Positions 1-10,267 of a stretch of DNA of 64,000 nucleotides are shown here, piece by piece; within the stretch, counting starts at the first letter, position 1, and each line of letters opens with the position of its first letter. This stretch comes from Symsagittifera roscoffensis. Its lineage: Eukaryota > Xenacoelomorpha > Acoela > Convolutidae. Made by a program: the position numbers and the translations under genes. Below the pieces are notes generated by a model that worked only from the letters and a program-made list of their open reading frames with translations, was not told the DNA's origin and did not search any database. The DNA is taken from assembly GCF_963678635.1 (NCBI RefSeq), contig NC_087063.1, positions 68,734,727 through 68,798,726 on the forward strand, given 5' to 3'.

Positions 1-1500
1 GTTATCTATAAATTATATTATCTTATTATGTAAATCAAGGTCAATAATGCGTGACCTTTATTGTTAGAAAAAGAGAGATTGACTCTCAGAACTGTGGCTC
101 GGTGCACAGTTGGACTCAGATGAAAAAGACTATAAGAAAAACAATACGGTTTCAACCATTAAATTAACTCGTAGAAACCACGTCTGTTTTCATTATAAAC
201 ATCAGAGGTTCTGTCTGTTATCACTATATTATAGCGAGTGATTTTGTCCAGTCCTTCTGAAGAGCAGCAGTGACAAACCTCACGATTCAGAACACTGAAT
301 TAACGTGTTATAATACGGTTGTTATTCTCTGTTAACCTTCATATAGTTTCGTCGGTGAATCCGTTAGATTTCAGTTTAAGATAGTGATCAGACGGATGAA
401 ATTACGTATCCAGTAGCATACAAGAACCTGCTGATAGTTTTGGCAATGAGCATCAGCAGAACAACAATTAGAATGGACCAAATGGGCTGCGATTGCACAT
501 ATGGGCACTTTTGCAAAAAACGGGACAAACTTAAACTTGTAGAACTGACAGAACCAATATTAGAACTGAAAATACGCGGTTAAAAAAAGGCGCAGAAGAA
601 AAATCGAGATGTAGGAAATCGTGAAAAAAGTGTAGGCTAGAAAAAAGTCATCGAGTAAGGCACACTTTTTAACTCTTTCACAGGGGAAGAAGCAGATGTC
701 ATACGCGATAAGTCAGCTCTCATTCGTTTATAATAAACCTCTCTGTTCTGCCGGCATTTGCATAGGTGGTCGTCCCGCATATTAAATATTTAGGTAACAT
801 TTAGCTAACCGAGTTGGAAATGTAAATGATCGCAAGAAAACAGAAAAACTCTGATTTATGTTTAAGAAAATTTGACTTTTTTTAAGTTTCAGATAAAAAA
901 ATATATGCCCATAAAGCTCTTCGAATTTCAAAAACAATTTATGATTGACGCTTTGTTGATAAATATTAACCTACTTTGAGAAAACTGCACCAGTAAGTTT
1001 TTTGGTCAACCGAGAAATCTTAAATTTTAAATCTCTTTTCGAAGCTCAAATTCAGTAACGTTATATATATCCTTTATGTTTTCGCTATTCGATTTTATAG
1101 TATGCTTTTCTTTTGACAGAAGAAATTAACTGAGCTTTAAAAGAATTCAAAAAATCAAACAGCGAAAAATTGAAACTGAGTGTAAACATTTTCAAGACTT
1201 TTTTCAGATTAAAATCATCACCAATTTCATAAATGTTCTCACCTAGTTTATGAACACTTAGAAATCTGGTTAAAAAACCCTGAAAACATATTCACAATCG
1301 AACCTTAAAAGTCTAATAGTGCATACAGGATAGCTTAATTTTACGCCTCTTTTCGACTAGCCGGGAACAATTTTGTCGGCTATCCGGACGCATGCAACCA
1401 AAACATCTGAGCTTGCTTGAACTATATGATCAACCAAAATGTGAAAGGCAGAACGTTTCAGATCGCGTATTCGATCCCTTATCATGATAAATTTACTGCG
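1..1500. other. AT-rich stretch without recognisable gene
   Basis: I read both strands and found no open frame with protein-like composition, no RNA gene and no repeat shared with the rest of the window. It could be intronic or intergenic. Confidence 0.5.
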
Positions 1501-1691
1501 TGATTGTTGAAGAATGAACTGAAAGAAGTGAATATAAATGACATGACAAACTAAGCATCACAAAAGTACCAGTTAATTAATTACAGTTTAATTAATTAGT
1601 TTGAGATCACTAGGTGACCTTGTCTGAGTTAAATCAGTTTTGATTATGATTCAATTAATCTGTCTGACCTTGAGATGGTCTGACCTCATCA
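1501..1691 (-). repeat. Copia 3' LTR
   Basis: It matches 5839-6033 almost base for base, for example in the shared stretch around gaagaatgaactgaaagaag. On the minus strand it begins TGATGAGG and ends near CTTCAACAATCA. The outer edge could be 1501 or 1505, because both start with tg. Confidence 0.85.
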
Positions 1692-1699
1692 CCCCCACT

Positions 1700-4600
1700 C
1701 AGGCTGAATTGGCTTTGTCTAATGTCAGGCTGCTACCCATCAAGGTTCGACGTTGCTGTTCCACCTTAGCCTGGCTCAGGGCTTTTGTCAACAAGTCAGC
1801 TTCCATTAACTTAGTAGGGCAATATTGGAGATCAACTGTCTCATCTTCCACTCGTTATCGAACAAAGTGGTATTTGACATCGATGTGTTTCGTTCGCTTC
1901 TGCATCACAGGATTCTTGCACATCTTGATACAGCTCTGGTTGTTCTCCTTGATGACAGTTGGTCCGTCAGTAACTACGCCCATCTCATTCAGAAGTGATA
2001 GCAGATATAGATCCTCTTGAAGCGCTGCTTCCATTGTTGGTACTCAGCCTCACTGGTAGATATGGCTGCAGTTGGTTGCTTTTTGGTGCTCCAACCAATT
2101 GCTGCCCCTGCCTTCGCAAATAAAATCTGTAGCCAGTAGTTGACCTTCTATCATCCAAATCTCCAGCCCAGTCAGCATCTGCGAATCCACAGAGTTTTAC
2201 ACCACCAGCTTTCTTAGTGTAGCACAGCTCCAGATCTTTGCTCTCCTTCAGGTAACGATGACCCCTCTTTGCAGCCACCCAGTGCGCCCTTCCCGGATTC
2301 TCCATGAAAGGAGAGAGTTGCGTCACAGTAGCTAGGATATCAGGCCATGTTTGCTTAGCTATGTACAATAATGAGCCCACAAAGCCTCTGTAGTCCTCAG
2401 CCTTCATGAATACTTCCTCTGCTGATCCAGCTTCAGGACAGCCCTTCTTCGACAGTTGTGCGCTGATGCCCGCTGGTGGGCCCACTGTTTTGCCTTCACC
2501 AAGGCCAAAACGCTCCAAGCAGTCGGCGATGTAACGAGATTGATTTGTTGTTACCGTCCCAGCTGGTGCTTGACCTGCATTGCCAGGAGCCAGGACAATG
2601 CGTCTCTGTCATCCATCTTTAATCTTTCGGAGAAACGGCTCCTCAGCTTGTCAACTTCGTCTTGACATCTGCACCCAATGATGATGTCATCTACCCAAAC
2701 CAGCACATAAATCATTGCATCGTTTGTTCCCCTCATCGTGAACACACAGAAATTGTTGCTGCTTCCAGTGAACCCTTCATCAAGTAGTAAAGTGCTCAGC
2801 GTCTGATACCAGTCTCTTCTTGCCTGCCGCAGCCCGTAGAGACTTCGTTGCAGCAAGCACACTTGGGTGTCACCGCTGCTGAACCCCTCTGGCTGCTCCA
2901 TGTACACTGTCTGTGCTAGAGGAGAGTTGAGGAAGGCTGACTTACATCCTTTTTGTTTCGGATTAACAGGTTGGAGCAAGCGTCTCATTGAAGTCAAGTC
3001 TTTCCACTTGCATGAACCCTTTCACTACATATCGGGCTTTGAACCGCTCAGCTTGTCCTATCGCATCTCTCTTTACAGCAAGAACCCATCGTCCAGGAAT
3101 AACTTTTCCAGATTGTGGTCTATCAACAATTGTCCAGGTTCCCGTGGCTTCTAGAGACTTCACCTCTAAAGCCATTGTTGCCATCCACTGCTCCTTTTCG
3201 GGTCCAGATACTGCTTCTGAATAGCCCATTGGCTCTTAAATTTCAGTCACTGAAGCATGGGTACCAAAGCATCGAATGGGTGGGTTCCTTATCCTAACGG
3301 ACCTCTGCACTGGACGATCAGTAGAATGTGAAACTACTGCTTCCTCCTCGACGTGATTTTCCTCAGTAGTCCCCACTGAATCTGCAGCATCACCCTCAGT
3401 TGGCGCGCTTCGTGCTTCGCTGGTTTTCGTCGTGCTTGGTTGCTCATAATCAATGCACCCCTCGATTGATAGCTCCAGGTTTTGTAATGGCTCACTGTCA
3501 GCCATGAATTCATCTGGAATGATTTTCTCATTAAATGTCACGCTTCTTGCTCGCATCACTTGTCTTGTCTCTAGATCCATCAGCAGGTAGGCTTTGCTCT
3601 CCTCGTCGTAGCCGATGAACTTGCTTTTCTTGCCCATTGGATCCAGTTTCCGTCTGTTGCCTCGATCCAGATAGCACGCCAGGCAACTGAACACACCCAA
3701 ATAGCTCACTTTTAATGGTTGCTCATGGGCATCTCTGTCAGTGAAAGGCGCTTCTCGTTGCTGGATGTGGGACATAAGTTGCGAACCCTCACAGCTGTCG
3801 ACATTGCTCGCACCCAGAACGGCTTCGGTAGCTTTACTTCGGCCAGCAGACATCGAGTCATCTCGGTGATCACTCTGTTGTAGCGCTCTGCTACACCATT
3901 CTGTTGGGGAGTATTGGGCACAGTGAACTCTTGCTTCACCTGGATTTCTCTACAAAGTCTCCTATATGCTTTTGACGAATACTCACCTCCTTTGTCAGTT
4001 CGCAGGCACTTCGGTGCTGCATGCTTAGCCACAAACTCCTGGAACTTCAGTAGAGCATCACTCTTCTTCACCAGCTACTTGACCACAGCCAGCCGACTGA
4101 AGTCGTCGATGAAGCTCAAAGCATAGCATGCATACTCGGTACTTCAAATGTTCCCAGAATGTCACTGAAGACCCGTTGCCCCATTGCCGATGCTCTGCTG
4201 TCAGTCTTCTTAGGCACTGCTACTTCATTCATCTTAGAAGCTGTACAAACTTCATAGAAATCTAGCTGGCCCACATTTAGAAGCGATGAAAGATCCTGCT
4301 GATTGAAGTGCTCCAGTCGTCGGTGTCACAACATTGCATCACTGGTATACCTCCTTGTTTTCTTCACTAGAAACATCGGGTTTCTGTTGAACTTGCACTC
4401 AAGGAGGAAAAGCGTGCCGCGCTGTTTCACTGGTAGCTGTCCCCCATCTGGTTCCAGTAGATGTGACGCATCTGCGGCAAAACTGAAGCTTGAGCCTCTA
4501 GCCACAGCTGAGCTCACACTCGCCAAGTTCACACTGTAGCTCGGCACAAGCAGCACATTGTGAAAAGTGTATCTCCTCAAAGCATCATGGCAGTCCCTGA

Positions 4601-5658
4601 TCTCCACTTCCACTGATCCTTTGCCCTCAATCCTTGACAGCGTGCTGTTGGGGTTCTCCACAGTTGTCCATTCGTTCCAGCTCTCAAAGCTAGAAAAGAC
4701 AGCCCTGTCGCGCACCACATGGTCAGTGCATCCCGTTTCGACAATGAGGTCGTCTCCCTTCATTGTAGTTGCAACACAACAACTGAAGAACCCTGTCGTC
4801 CCCTGCTTGCACTCCCTTGCAAAATGTCCAGGTTGCCCACACTTGAAGCACCTTTGCTTCTTTGCTCCTGGCCCACTTGCTTTGTTCGACCCACTGCCTC
4901 GAGCACTGGATTGTCTGCTGTCATCTTTGGATTTGCAGTCCCTCTTCATATGACCCTTCTGACCGCACACATAGCAGCCACTATTTGACCCTCCTTTCTT
5001 CTTCCTCACAACTTGCATGGCTGTATGACCATGTCCAGTCCTCTCTCCACATCGAGGCCTCCTCGAGTCATCGTAGTATCTCAACCTCGTTGTCAGCTCT
5101 GGAAATGCCTTGGCTGGTTGAAAGCTCTCTTGCAACACAAAATGCTCATAGCTATCAAGAAGCCCATTGATCACCAAAGCGTTGAACAGTGCTCTTGACT
5201 GCGAACAAAGTAGTCGTCCAGATCCTCCTCTAATCCTAGGCGCAGCTTCGCAATCTGACCTACTAGACTGACCACCGTGGGCCTCTCTACACTGCACAAT
5301 TTCTCTTGAAGTAGCTTCCAAGCCTTCGTCCCATCGCCATAGCCATCTGTTCCCACGCAGTCGTTCTTTATGTACATCAATGTAATGTTGTTAAGCACCA
5401 GAACCAGGTGGGACCACACAGTGTTTCGGTTGTCTTTCCTCTGTTGGATCAACCCTGCTCGCTCCTGCATCTTGGTATCGTAGGCTGCCTGCTGATCAGC
5501 ATTCGAGCTCTCGGGGAGAGTAGGCTCAGCCTCTGGCAGATCATCAATGCCCATCACTGTCCTGAAAACGACCTTGGTGTGCATCAGCGCCGCACATTTC
5601 GTCGACCAAGCAGGAAAACCTTCAGAGTTCCCCTAAAAGCGGCCAGTTTCATGTCCAT
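1700..5658 (-). pseudogene. Copia gag-pol, frameshifted
   Basis: Gag starts at an ATG at 5658 (MDMKLAAFRG) and shifts frame within 20 codons, before the Copia motif GFPAWSTKCAALMHTK near 5585-5630. A second shift lies near 5190. Zinc knuckles CYVCGQKGHMKRDC and CFKCGQPGHFARECK lie around 4810-4980. The protease reads IVETGCTDH where the family has a D-[ST]-G, so the catalytic Asp is Glu. Integrase shows RTDKGGEYSS and TPQQNGVAERYNR (3712-4071). RT shows SLYGLRQARRDWYQ and WVDDII (2551-2997). RNase H shows GFADADWAGD (about 2160-2190) and continues through KRTKHIDVKYHF to about 1705, with an in-frame TAA after YHFVR. At least four breaks are present. Confidence 0.9.
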
Positions 5659-5838
5659 CGTTGCTTAAGACTGCTAGCTAAAAGCTGAAAACTCTGACAG
5701 AAAAATATTTCAATAAAAAAACTAGACATCTGGGCCCATAACCTGTTAAAATTCAGAGTTAGAGCAACTAGGTTTAAAAGCTGGGGTTAGAGACTGAGAT
5801 AGAATCTGAGTTTTGAACTGAGGATTGAGAAGAGGTAG

Positions 5839-6033
5839 TGATTGTTGAAGAATGAACTGAAAGAAGTGAATATAAATGACATGACAAACTAAGCATCACA
5901 AAAGTACCAGTTAATTAATTACAGACTAATTAATTAGTTTGAGATGACTAGTTGACCTTGTCTGAAATAAATCAGTTTTGATTATGATTCAATTAATCTG
6001 TCTGTCCTTGAGATGGTTTGTTTGACCTCAACA
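5839..6033 (-). repeat. Copia 5' LTR
   Basis: This is the partner of the LTR at 1501-1691, with only scattered substitutions and a few-base indel (gtttgtttgacctc against gtctgacctc). The high similarity suggests a fairly recent insertion even though the coding region is broken. Confidence 0.85.
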
Positions 6034-7236
6034 GAAAAAAGCTGCGTTCAGCAAAATAACTCATTCTAAAATGGGTGGTAATAAGAATAGTGAGTTGTCC
6101 TGAGACAAGCTCGATAGTCTTCAATAGATCCTCCAACAATCGCAAAAACCACAATTATTTTTGTTTCGACGTTCGATACGAAAGTAACGGAATATTTGTG
6201 CTCGGGTGGTTTTTTTTCTTCAGGCAAATTTCGACTTTTTTAATATCATTCAAAAGGTATTGTTGTCCTGAGCTTAAGTTTGAAAAGATATTTCACCTGT
6301 GATCATTTTTTGTGAAGTTATGGGGGCTTAAATATTGCCATTTTGGCCAATTTGGGACAATTAACGAGCGATATATTTTGCGCTATTAACGTGTAAGCGG
6401 AGATTTAATCCGTCTTAAAATTGTTCCAACTTGGCTGAAAGAAGCCTATTTGCCATAAGTGATTTGTTACAATGAGCGAAATTTATCCATAAATAATCTG
6501 CTCCATAAACCTCAAAAGACAGTCGGAACATTCAGGGCCTCGTCCTGATACGAGCAGCCTTGTTTAATTATATCTTTAATTGAATTACAAATATTTTATA
6601 AATTGAAACTCCATATTTTTTTTATTCAATTTTGTAATTTTTTCTGAATTGTTTTCAATTTTACAAAAAACTATTAGATTTTTCAGTCAAAAAACTTTTT
6701 TCATCATTCAAACAATCAGATATTTATAATGAAAATAGTTTTTTATTTGAGTCATTTTTGGGCAGATTGGACGCGCTTTAATTATTCCATGCTTCCAAGG
6801 ATTCTAGTAATGCGTTTGATTAAATCGTTTGTTTGTGTTCATGCGTTTGTTGTTCATCTTGGATCAGTGGACCAAACGTCCAAGATCAATTGCACCTGAA
6901 ATCAATACATGATCAGACATGACTGTTTAGGCGACCAAAGTTTTTGGAAAAAATTGATGAATAACTTTGAATATTAAATAATTTTCATAACTGGAAGAAG
7001 ATAAAAGCATCCAAGTCTTTATTTTTGGCCAAAACTTGTCTGTTCAACTGTTCCCAAAAAGAATTTGCAAAAAATATGTTTTAGATTTTCAGCTCGTTGA
7101 GAGTGGCATTGCATGTTTTTGTAAGTTTTTTAAACAAAAAACATGGTGGTTAAAACATTCAACATTTTTGTTTGCATTTTGTAGCAGTTTTTAAACAAGT
7201 TTTATAAATTTGAAAGATAAATGTAAGCAGAATTCG
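6034..7236. other. Intergenic AT-rich stretch with one dispersed-repeat copy
   Basis: No coding signal. Positions about 6290-6440 carry a copy of dispersed repeat family R1 (core: gccaatttgggacaatta, acgagcgatatattttg). Related copies are near 18.2, 28.8, 29.8 and 40.0 kb. Confidence 0.5.
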
Positions 7237-7434
7237 TCAATATACTGCCTTAAGCTCGTCAATGTCCTGTTTTTTGATCAAAATTGCAGACTGAACATTT
7301 GGTACGTGAGCTGGCAGCTTCAGTTCTTCGTAGAAGTTACTCAAAATCCAGTAGCTGCTGTCTAAGTAGAAGCCAAAGAAATACAGCATTCCATTTGGAC
7401 TCAATCTCTTCAAACAGTTAAGAGCAGTGGCAAC
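7237..7434 (-). CDS. Terminal coding exon of an unrecognised gene
   Basis: The minus strand reads 65 sense codons from a 3' splice site (tgatttag|GTTGCC at 7435/7434) to TGA at 7237. The peptide is strongly protein-like (VATALNCLKRLSPNGMLYFF, then GFYLDSSYWILSNFYEELKL) and the exon's base composition is clearly richer in GC than its surroundings. The LSPNGMLYFFGFY segment loosely resembles the post-domain strand of class I SAM-dependent methyltransferases (LxPGGxLxF), but I would not assign a function on that. The exon starts in phase 0. I could not find an upstream exon between 7.4 and 9 kb; the preceding intron probably contains the SINE and minisatellite, or the gene is broken. Confidence 0.55.
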   Translation of the reverse strand, partial: VATALNCLKRLSPNGMLYFFGFYLDSSYWILSNFYEELKLPAHVPNVQSAILIKKQDIDELKAVY

Positions 7435-7944
7435 CTAAATCATTGTCAGATTAAGATACGCTTTTAAATTTGAACATCGCAGTGGACATTTTTTTTTACA
7501 AAAAGGGGACTTGAGTTTAGTTTTTTTTAAAGCAGACAGACTTTCAGATTATAGTTGGTCAAACCATTTTTCATGGCAGGCATTTTTTAAAAATTGGTTT
7601 TGCTGAAATCATGTGAAGCGCCACGCAACTCTTTTCCAAAATACTAAATAAAGGCGAAAAGTTCGTTTTTGAGCATTCGCTCTTTCTCCAAAATTAAAGT
7701 GTACATGCAATAAAGGTGTCTCCGAAAATATTTTATGGTTAGTCGGTCAGAAAAGAATGCAGAAAAAAATAGTAAAAAATGCTTTGGATGCTTTACACGA
7801 GAAATTAAACGGGGCAGACACTCAAAGCCAGAATCACAGACGAGAAAAATTAGTACGGAAGAAAATTTAAATGAGAAAAAAGTTATCAATGGTTTCTGTT
7901 GCAATGCAAAACAAGAGTATAGAATAAAACAAGTATAGATGCAT

Positions 7945-8180
7945 ATAAAACAAGCACAGTTGGCCGAGCGGCCTAGAGACAAGTCTCTCACGCCGGTCAA
8001 CCATGTTCGAGTCCCCCCATATGCAGACCTTAAAACATGTAGACCCGAGGGGCTATAGCCCCATTTAACCGTTTTTTGGTTCTAATTCGGTTCAGCCTTG
8101 ATTAAGGTTGACCGCCAAAAAGAGCAATTTGTCTCAAGGACATTACCGACCGGTTCTTGTGGCTAGCTTGCGCCGATTTG
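7945..8180 (+). mobile_element. tRNA-derived SINE-like element
   Basis: It has an A-box-like tggccgagcggcc followed about 40 bases later by a B-box gttcgagtccc, the internal Pol III promoter spacing of a tRNA. No full cloverleaf can be drawn, and a ~130 bp unrelated body follows. This fits a tRNA-derived SINE or tRNA relic rather than a functional tRNA. Confidence 0.5.
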
Positions 8181-8848
8181 TACCAAAAACTGACAGATGA
8201 TAAAAATGTTATATGATGTTCTGATCAATAGAAAAATGCCGAAATTATTTTATTGACCGAGTTATTTGCCGAGAAATATCTCTTACTAATTTACGGATTT
8301 GGAACAGTTTTTTGGAGATTAGCGAGCATATTTTGGCGCCCCACAAGGGACACGAGATCGATGATAGTTCCCTTTCAATTTGTTTCTCGGACAGTTTTCC
8401 CGACACGAGTGTAGTTGGCAGAATCCCCAGAGTTGTACGAAAGCAGGTGGCTCAAACAGAGTGCTGTCGGTCGGAATTCATCTGTTGCGGCTTGAAGAGG
8501 GTCTGTAGCGGATTGCACAGCATCTGTTGCGGATTGCAGAGTGTCTGTAGCGGATTGCAGAGTGTCGGTTGCAGATTGCAGAGTGTCTGTGGCGGATTGC
8601 AGAGCATCTGTTGCGGATTGCAGAGTGTCTGTGGCAGATTGCAGAGTGTCGGTTGCAGATTGCAGAGTGTCTGTTGCGGATTGCAGAGGGTCTCTTGCGG
8701 ATTGCAGAGAGCGTCTGTGTCGTGTAAGACCGGTGACCGCCCAATCTTCAAAACTGTAAGACTCGACAAACTTTTAAAACTCTCATATTGTGCTATAAAA
8801 TTTTATACGCTGTCATACATCTTGAGAAATTTTTCCGCAAGCTAGCCC
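8161..8848. repeat. Possible small element with inverted ends around a minisatellite
   Basis: ggctagcttgcg at about 8162-8173 is repeated inverted as cgcaagctagcc at about 8837-8848. Adjacent bases are weakly similar (gacagatgataaaa against the inverted gacagcgtataaaa). This could be the terminal repeats of a ~690 bp MITE containing the 21-bp array, but no target duplication is evident. Confidence 0.3.
8479..8710 (+). repeat. 21-bp minisatellite, about 11 units
   Basis: The consensus unit is ggattgcagagtgtctgttgc, with g/a and t/g variants, head to tail. Units carrying gtcggttgc and catctgttgc recur, which hints at a higher-order arrangement. Because 21 is a multiple of three and the unit lacks stops in several frames, long low-complexity open frames appear on both strands; I do not treat them as genes. 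Confidence 0.95.
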
Positions 8849-8869
8849 CCGGTAATTTTTCTCAATACC

Positions 8870-9010
8870 CAAAATTTTTGGACAGTTCCGTTGAACTGAA
8901 ATATCTTACAGTCGGTACATAGACAAACTGACTTGACATTTTTTCTCGATACCAAAAATTTTTGGATATATGTGAACGGAATAATAATCAGTGAAATCGG
9001 AACATAGACA
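8870..9010 (+). repeat. Imperfect tandem duplication upstream of the BEL element
   Basis: tctcaatacccaaaattttt followed later by atagacaa is repeated as tctcgataccaaaaattttt followed by atagacaag. Two diverged copies of a ~75-bp unit are visible. It may be part of the BEL LTR or leader, but the 3' LTR needed for comparison is missing. Confidence 0.4.
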
Positions 9011-9170
9011 AGAGGTACTGGACTAGTTTTTTGGATTGGTTTATGACTCGAACCTGCTGACCAAAATTTACTGAAAAATTTTGTGAAAAAAGTAAAAAAT
9101 TAACAAAAAATCCTCAAAACGTCTCCAGAATTCTGCGAAATTGTGCTGTAAGATGAAACCAACCTTATGT

Positions 9171-9482
9171 TAAGTGGTCTGGTAGCGAAATATCAGGCAA
9201 ATTAAGTTGAGTTTTTTCATCCTCAGGTTTCTTCCGCGTGTGTTGTTGGAACTTAACCAATTTGCCTGATCCCCCACCCACCATTGGTGAAACTGAAAGC
9301 CAGTTCGCTTCGAGTAAAACAAAGCCGTTTCAGCCCGTCATATTATTGACTTCGTTGCGTGACAGTAAAGTTAAGTGGTCAGGTACGGTGATATTAAGTG
9401 AGTTAAGTTGAATTCTTTCATCCTCAGGTTTACTCCGTGTGTGTTGTTGGAGTTCAACCGACCTACTTAATTTCCCAACCCC
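9171..9482 (+). repeat. Duplicated BEL leader segment
   Basis: Two diverged copies of a ~110-bp segment, at about 9171-9288 and 9372-9482, both begin gttaagtggtcNggta, share ttcatcctcaggttt and the run gtgtgttgttgga, and end in c-rich tract. They are separated by ~85 unrelated bases. They may be leader duplications or primer-site-proximal sequence. A primer-binding site (tgg...) could start at the tggtc in either copy. Confidence 0.6.
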
Positions 9483-9529
9483 ATTGGTACTTAAGCGTAA
9501 CGAAGCCGTCGCATAGGTCCCCTAAGTGT

Positions 9530-10174
9530 ATGGTATTCATTCTAGGAGCTAGTTCTTTGGATCACGCGCTCCGAAAACTTCCCGCTCCGTCCCAGAAGCG
9601 CGTCAAAGATACTTGCTTTACGAAGCCAGGTTTAAGTTTGAACTTTAACGCTAGGGACTCTCAGAAAACGATACAGTACTACCTTCATCACTACTTGTCG
9701 CACCGTAACGACCTTGTAATTTGGCACGACGCCATTAATAACTCGATAAGTAGGCACCGCAGCAACAATAACCGCAAGCTGAGTAGTGAGCAACTTGTCA
9801 ATTTGTTATTAAGGTATAGGATAAACATTTGTGCGATCGTATACTGTAGACGGAACGGAACCGAGGATATAGAGGAAAGTTTAGGTTCAACAGGTATTCT
9901 CGTTCTCAACGTCGTTAAAGACTTTATCTCTAAGCGTAAGGCTAAGGACCAGGTACTAATTGAGAAGTACAAAGAGCTTCACCAGCCTCCTTCCCTTGAG
10001 TTAAAGACTCTCCTCCTTCTAAGGCGTTATAGCGCTAATGTTAACATCCTTAAGACACGTAAGAAGCGAAACCGCTTACCCCTCAAAGCTCGGAAAGCTA
10101 TAAGAAATAGGCTTCAGGTAGAAGCTTTGAGACGTCAAGTTCCCCCGTCTTGTAAGCTAATGTTGATTTATTAA
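9530..10174 (+). CDS. Upstream ORF of the BEL element; SGNH/GDSL-hydrolase-like protein
   Basis: The frame is also open upstream from 9437, but the ATG at 9530 gives the natural start of a 214-residue protein (MVFILGASSLDHALRKL...). A hydrophobic strand ends in G-A-S at residues 6-8, as in SGNH block I where the nucleophile Ser follows G-x. The segment NDLVIWHDAINNSIS (residues about 60-74) resembles the block III G/H-x-N-D region. YKELHQPPS (about 147-155) sits where a block V histidine would be expected. A Lys/Arg-rich tail (about 170-205) could bind nucleic acid. SGNH domains are known in ORF1 of CR1-like LINEs and in Ngaro/DIRS elements; I know of none that is standard in BEL/Pao. The ORF ends 93 bases before the pol ATG. 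The fold assignment is inference from motif spacing. Confidence 0.55.
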   Translation: MVFILGASSLDHALRKLPAPSQKRVKDTCFTKPGLSLNFNARDSQKTIQYYLHHYLSHRNDLVIWHDAINNSISRHRSNNNRKLSSEQLVNLLLRYRINICAIVYCRRNGTEDIEESLGSTGILVLNVVKDFISKRKAKDQVLIEKYKELHQPPSLELKTLLLLRRYSANVNILKTRKKRNRLPLKARKAIRNRLQVEALRRQVPPSCKLMLIY

Positions 10175-10267
10175 TGCAAATTTGATTACGTACCAAAACA
10201 GTATCTCATTTTATTGATTGTTTTCTATAAGTGAGCATCCGTAGAGTATTGTCAATTTGTGAAAAAC

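Larger units (their letters stand above)
1501..6033 (-). mobile_element. Copia (Ty1/Pseudoviridae-type) LTR retrotransposon, decayed
   Basis: The element is about 4.5 kb and reads on the minus strand. Two ~190 bp near-identical LTRs flank gag and pol fragments in the Copia order: Gag with two CCHC knuckles, protease, integrase, reverse transcriptase, RNase H. Integrase before RT separates Copia from Gypsy and BEL. A purine tract (gagtggggg on the minus strand, about 1692-1702) lies directly inside the left LTR, as expected for the plus-strand primer. The bases immediately outside the LTRs do not form a clear target-site duplication; ctgcg at 1496-1500 recurs at 6042-6046 but is eight bases away from the right LTR end. 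Frameshifts, a stop and an altered protease active site show that it is not autonomous. Confidence 0.9.

Noticed and set aside
1640-2665. Plus-strand open frames across the Copia RNase H region
   Set aside because: They mirror the minus-strand pol frame, have skewed composition and no family motifs.
1496-6046. ctgcg as Copia target-site duplication
   Set aside because: The right copy is separated from the LTR end by eight bases, so it is not a proper duplication.
7644-8000. 118-codon minus-strand ORF
   Set aside because: Phe/Leu-rich translation of AT-rich DNA, overlaps the SINE head, no motif.
7956-8030. Functional tRNA gene
   Set aside because: Pol III boxes are present, but acceptor and anticodon stems do not close.
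8312-8845. 177-codon plus-strand ORF and two minus-strand ORFs over the minisatellite
   Set aside because: They exist only because a 21-bp unit without stops is repeated; heptad-repeat translations in several frames are equally good.
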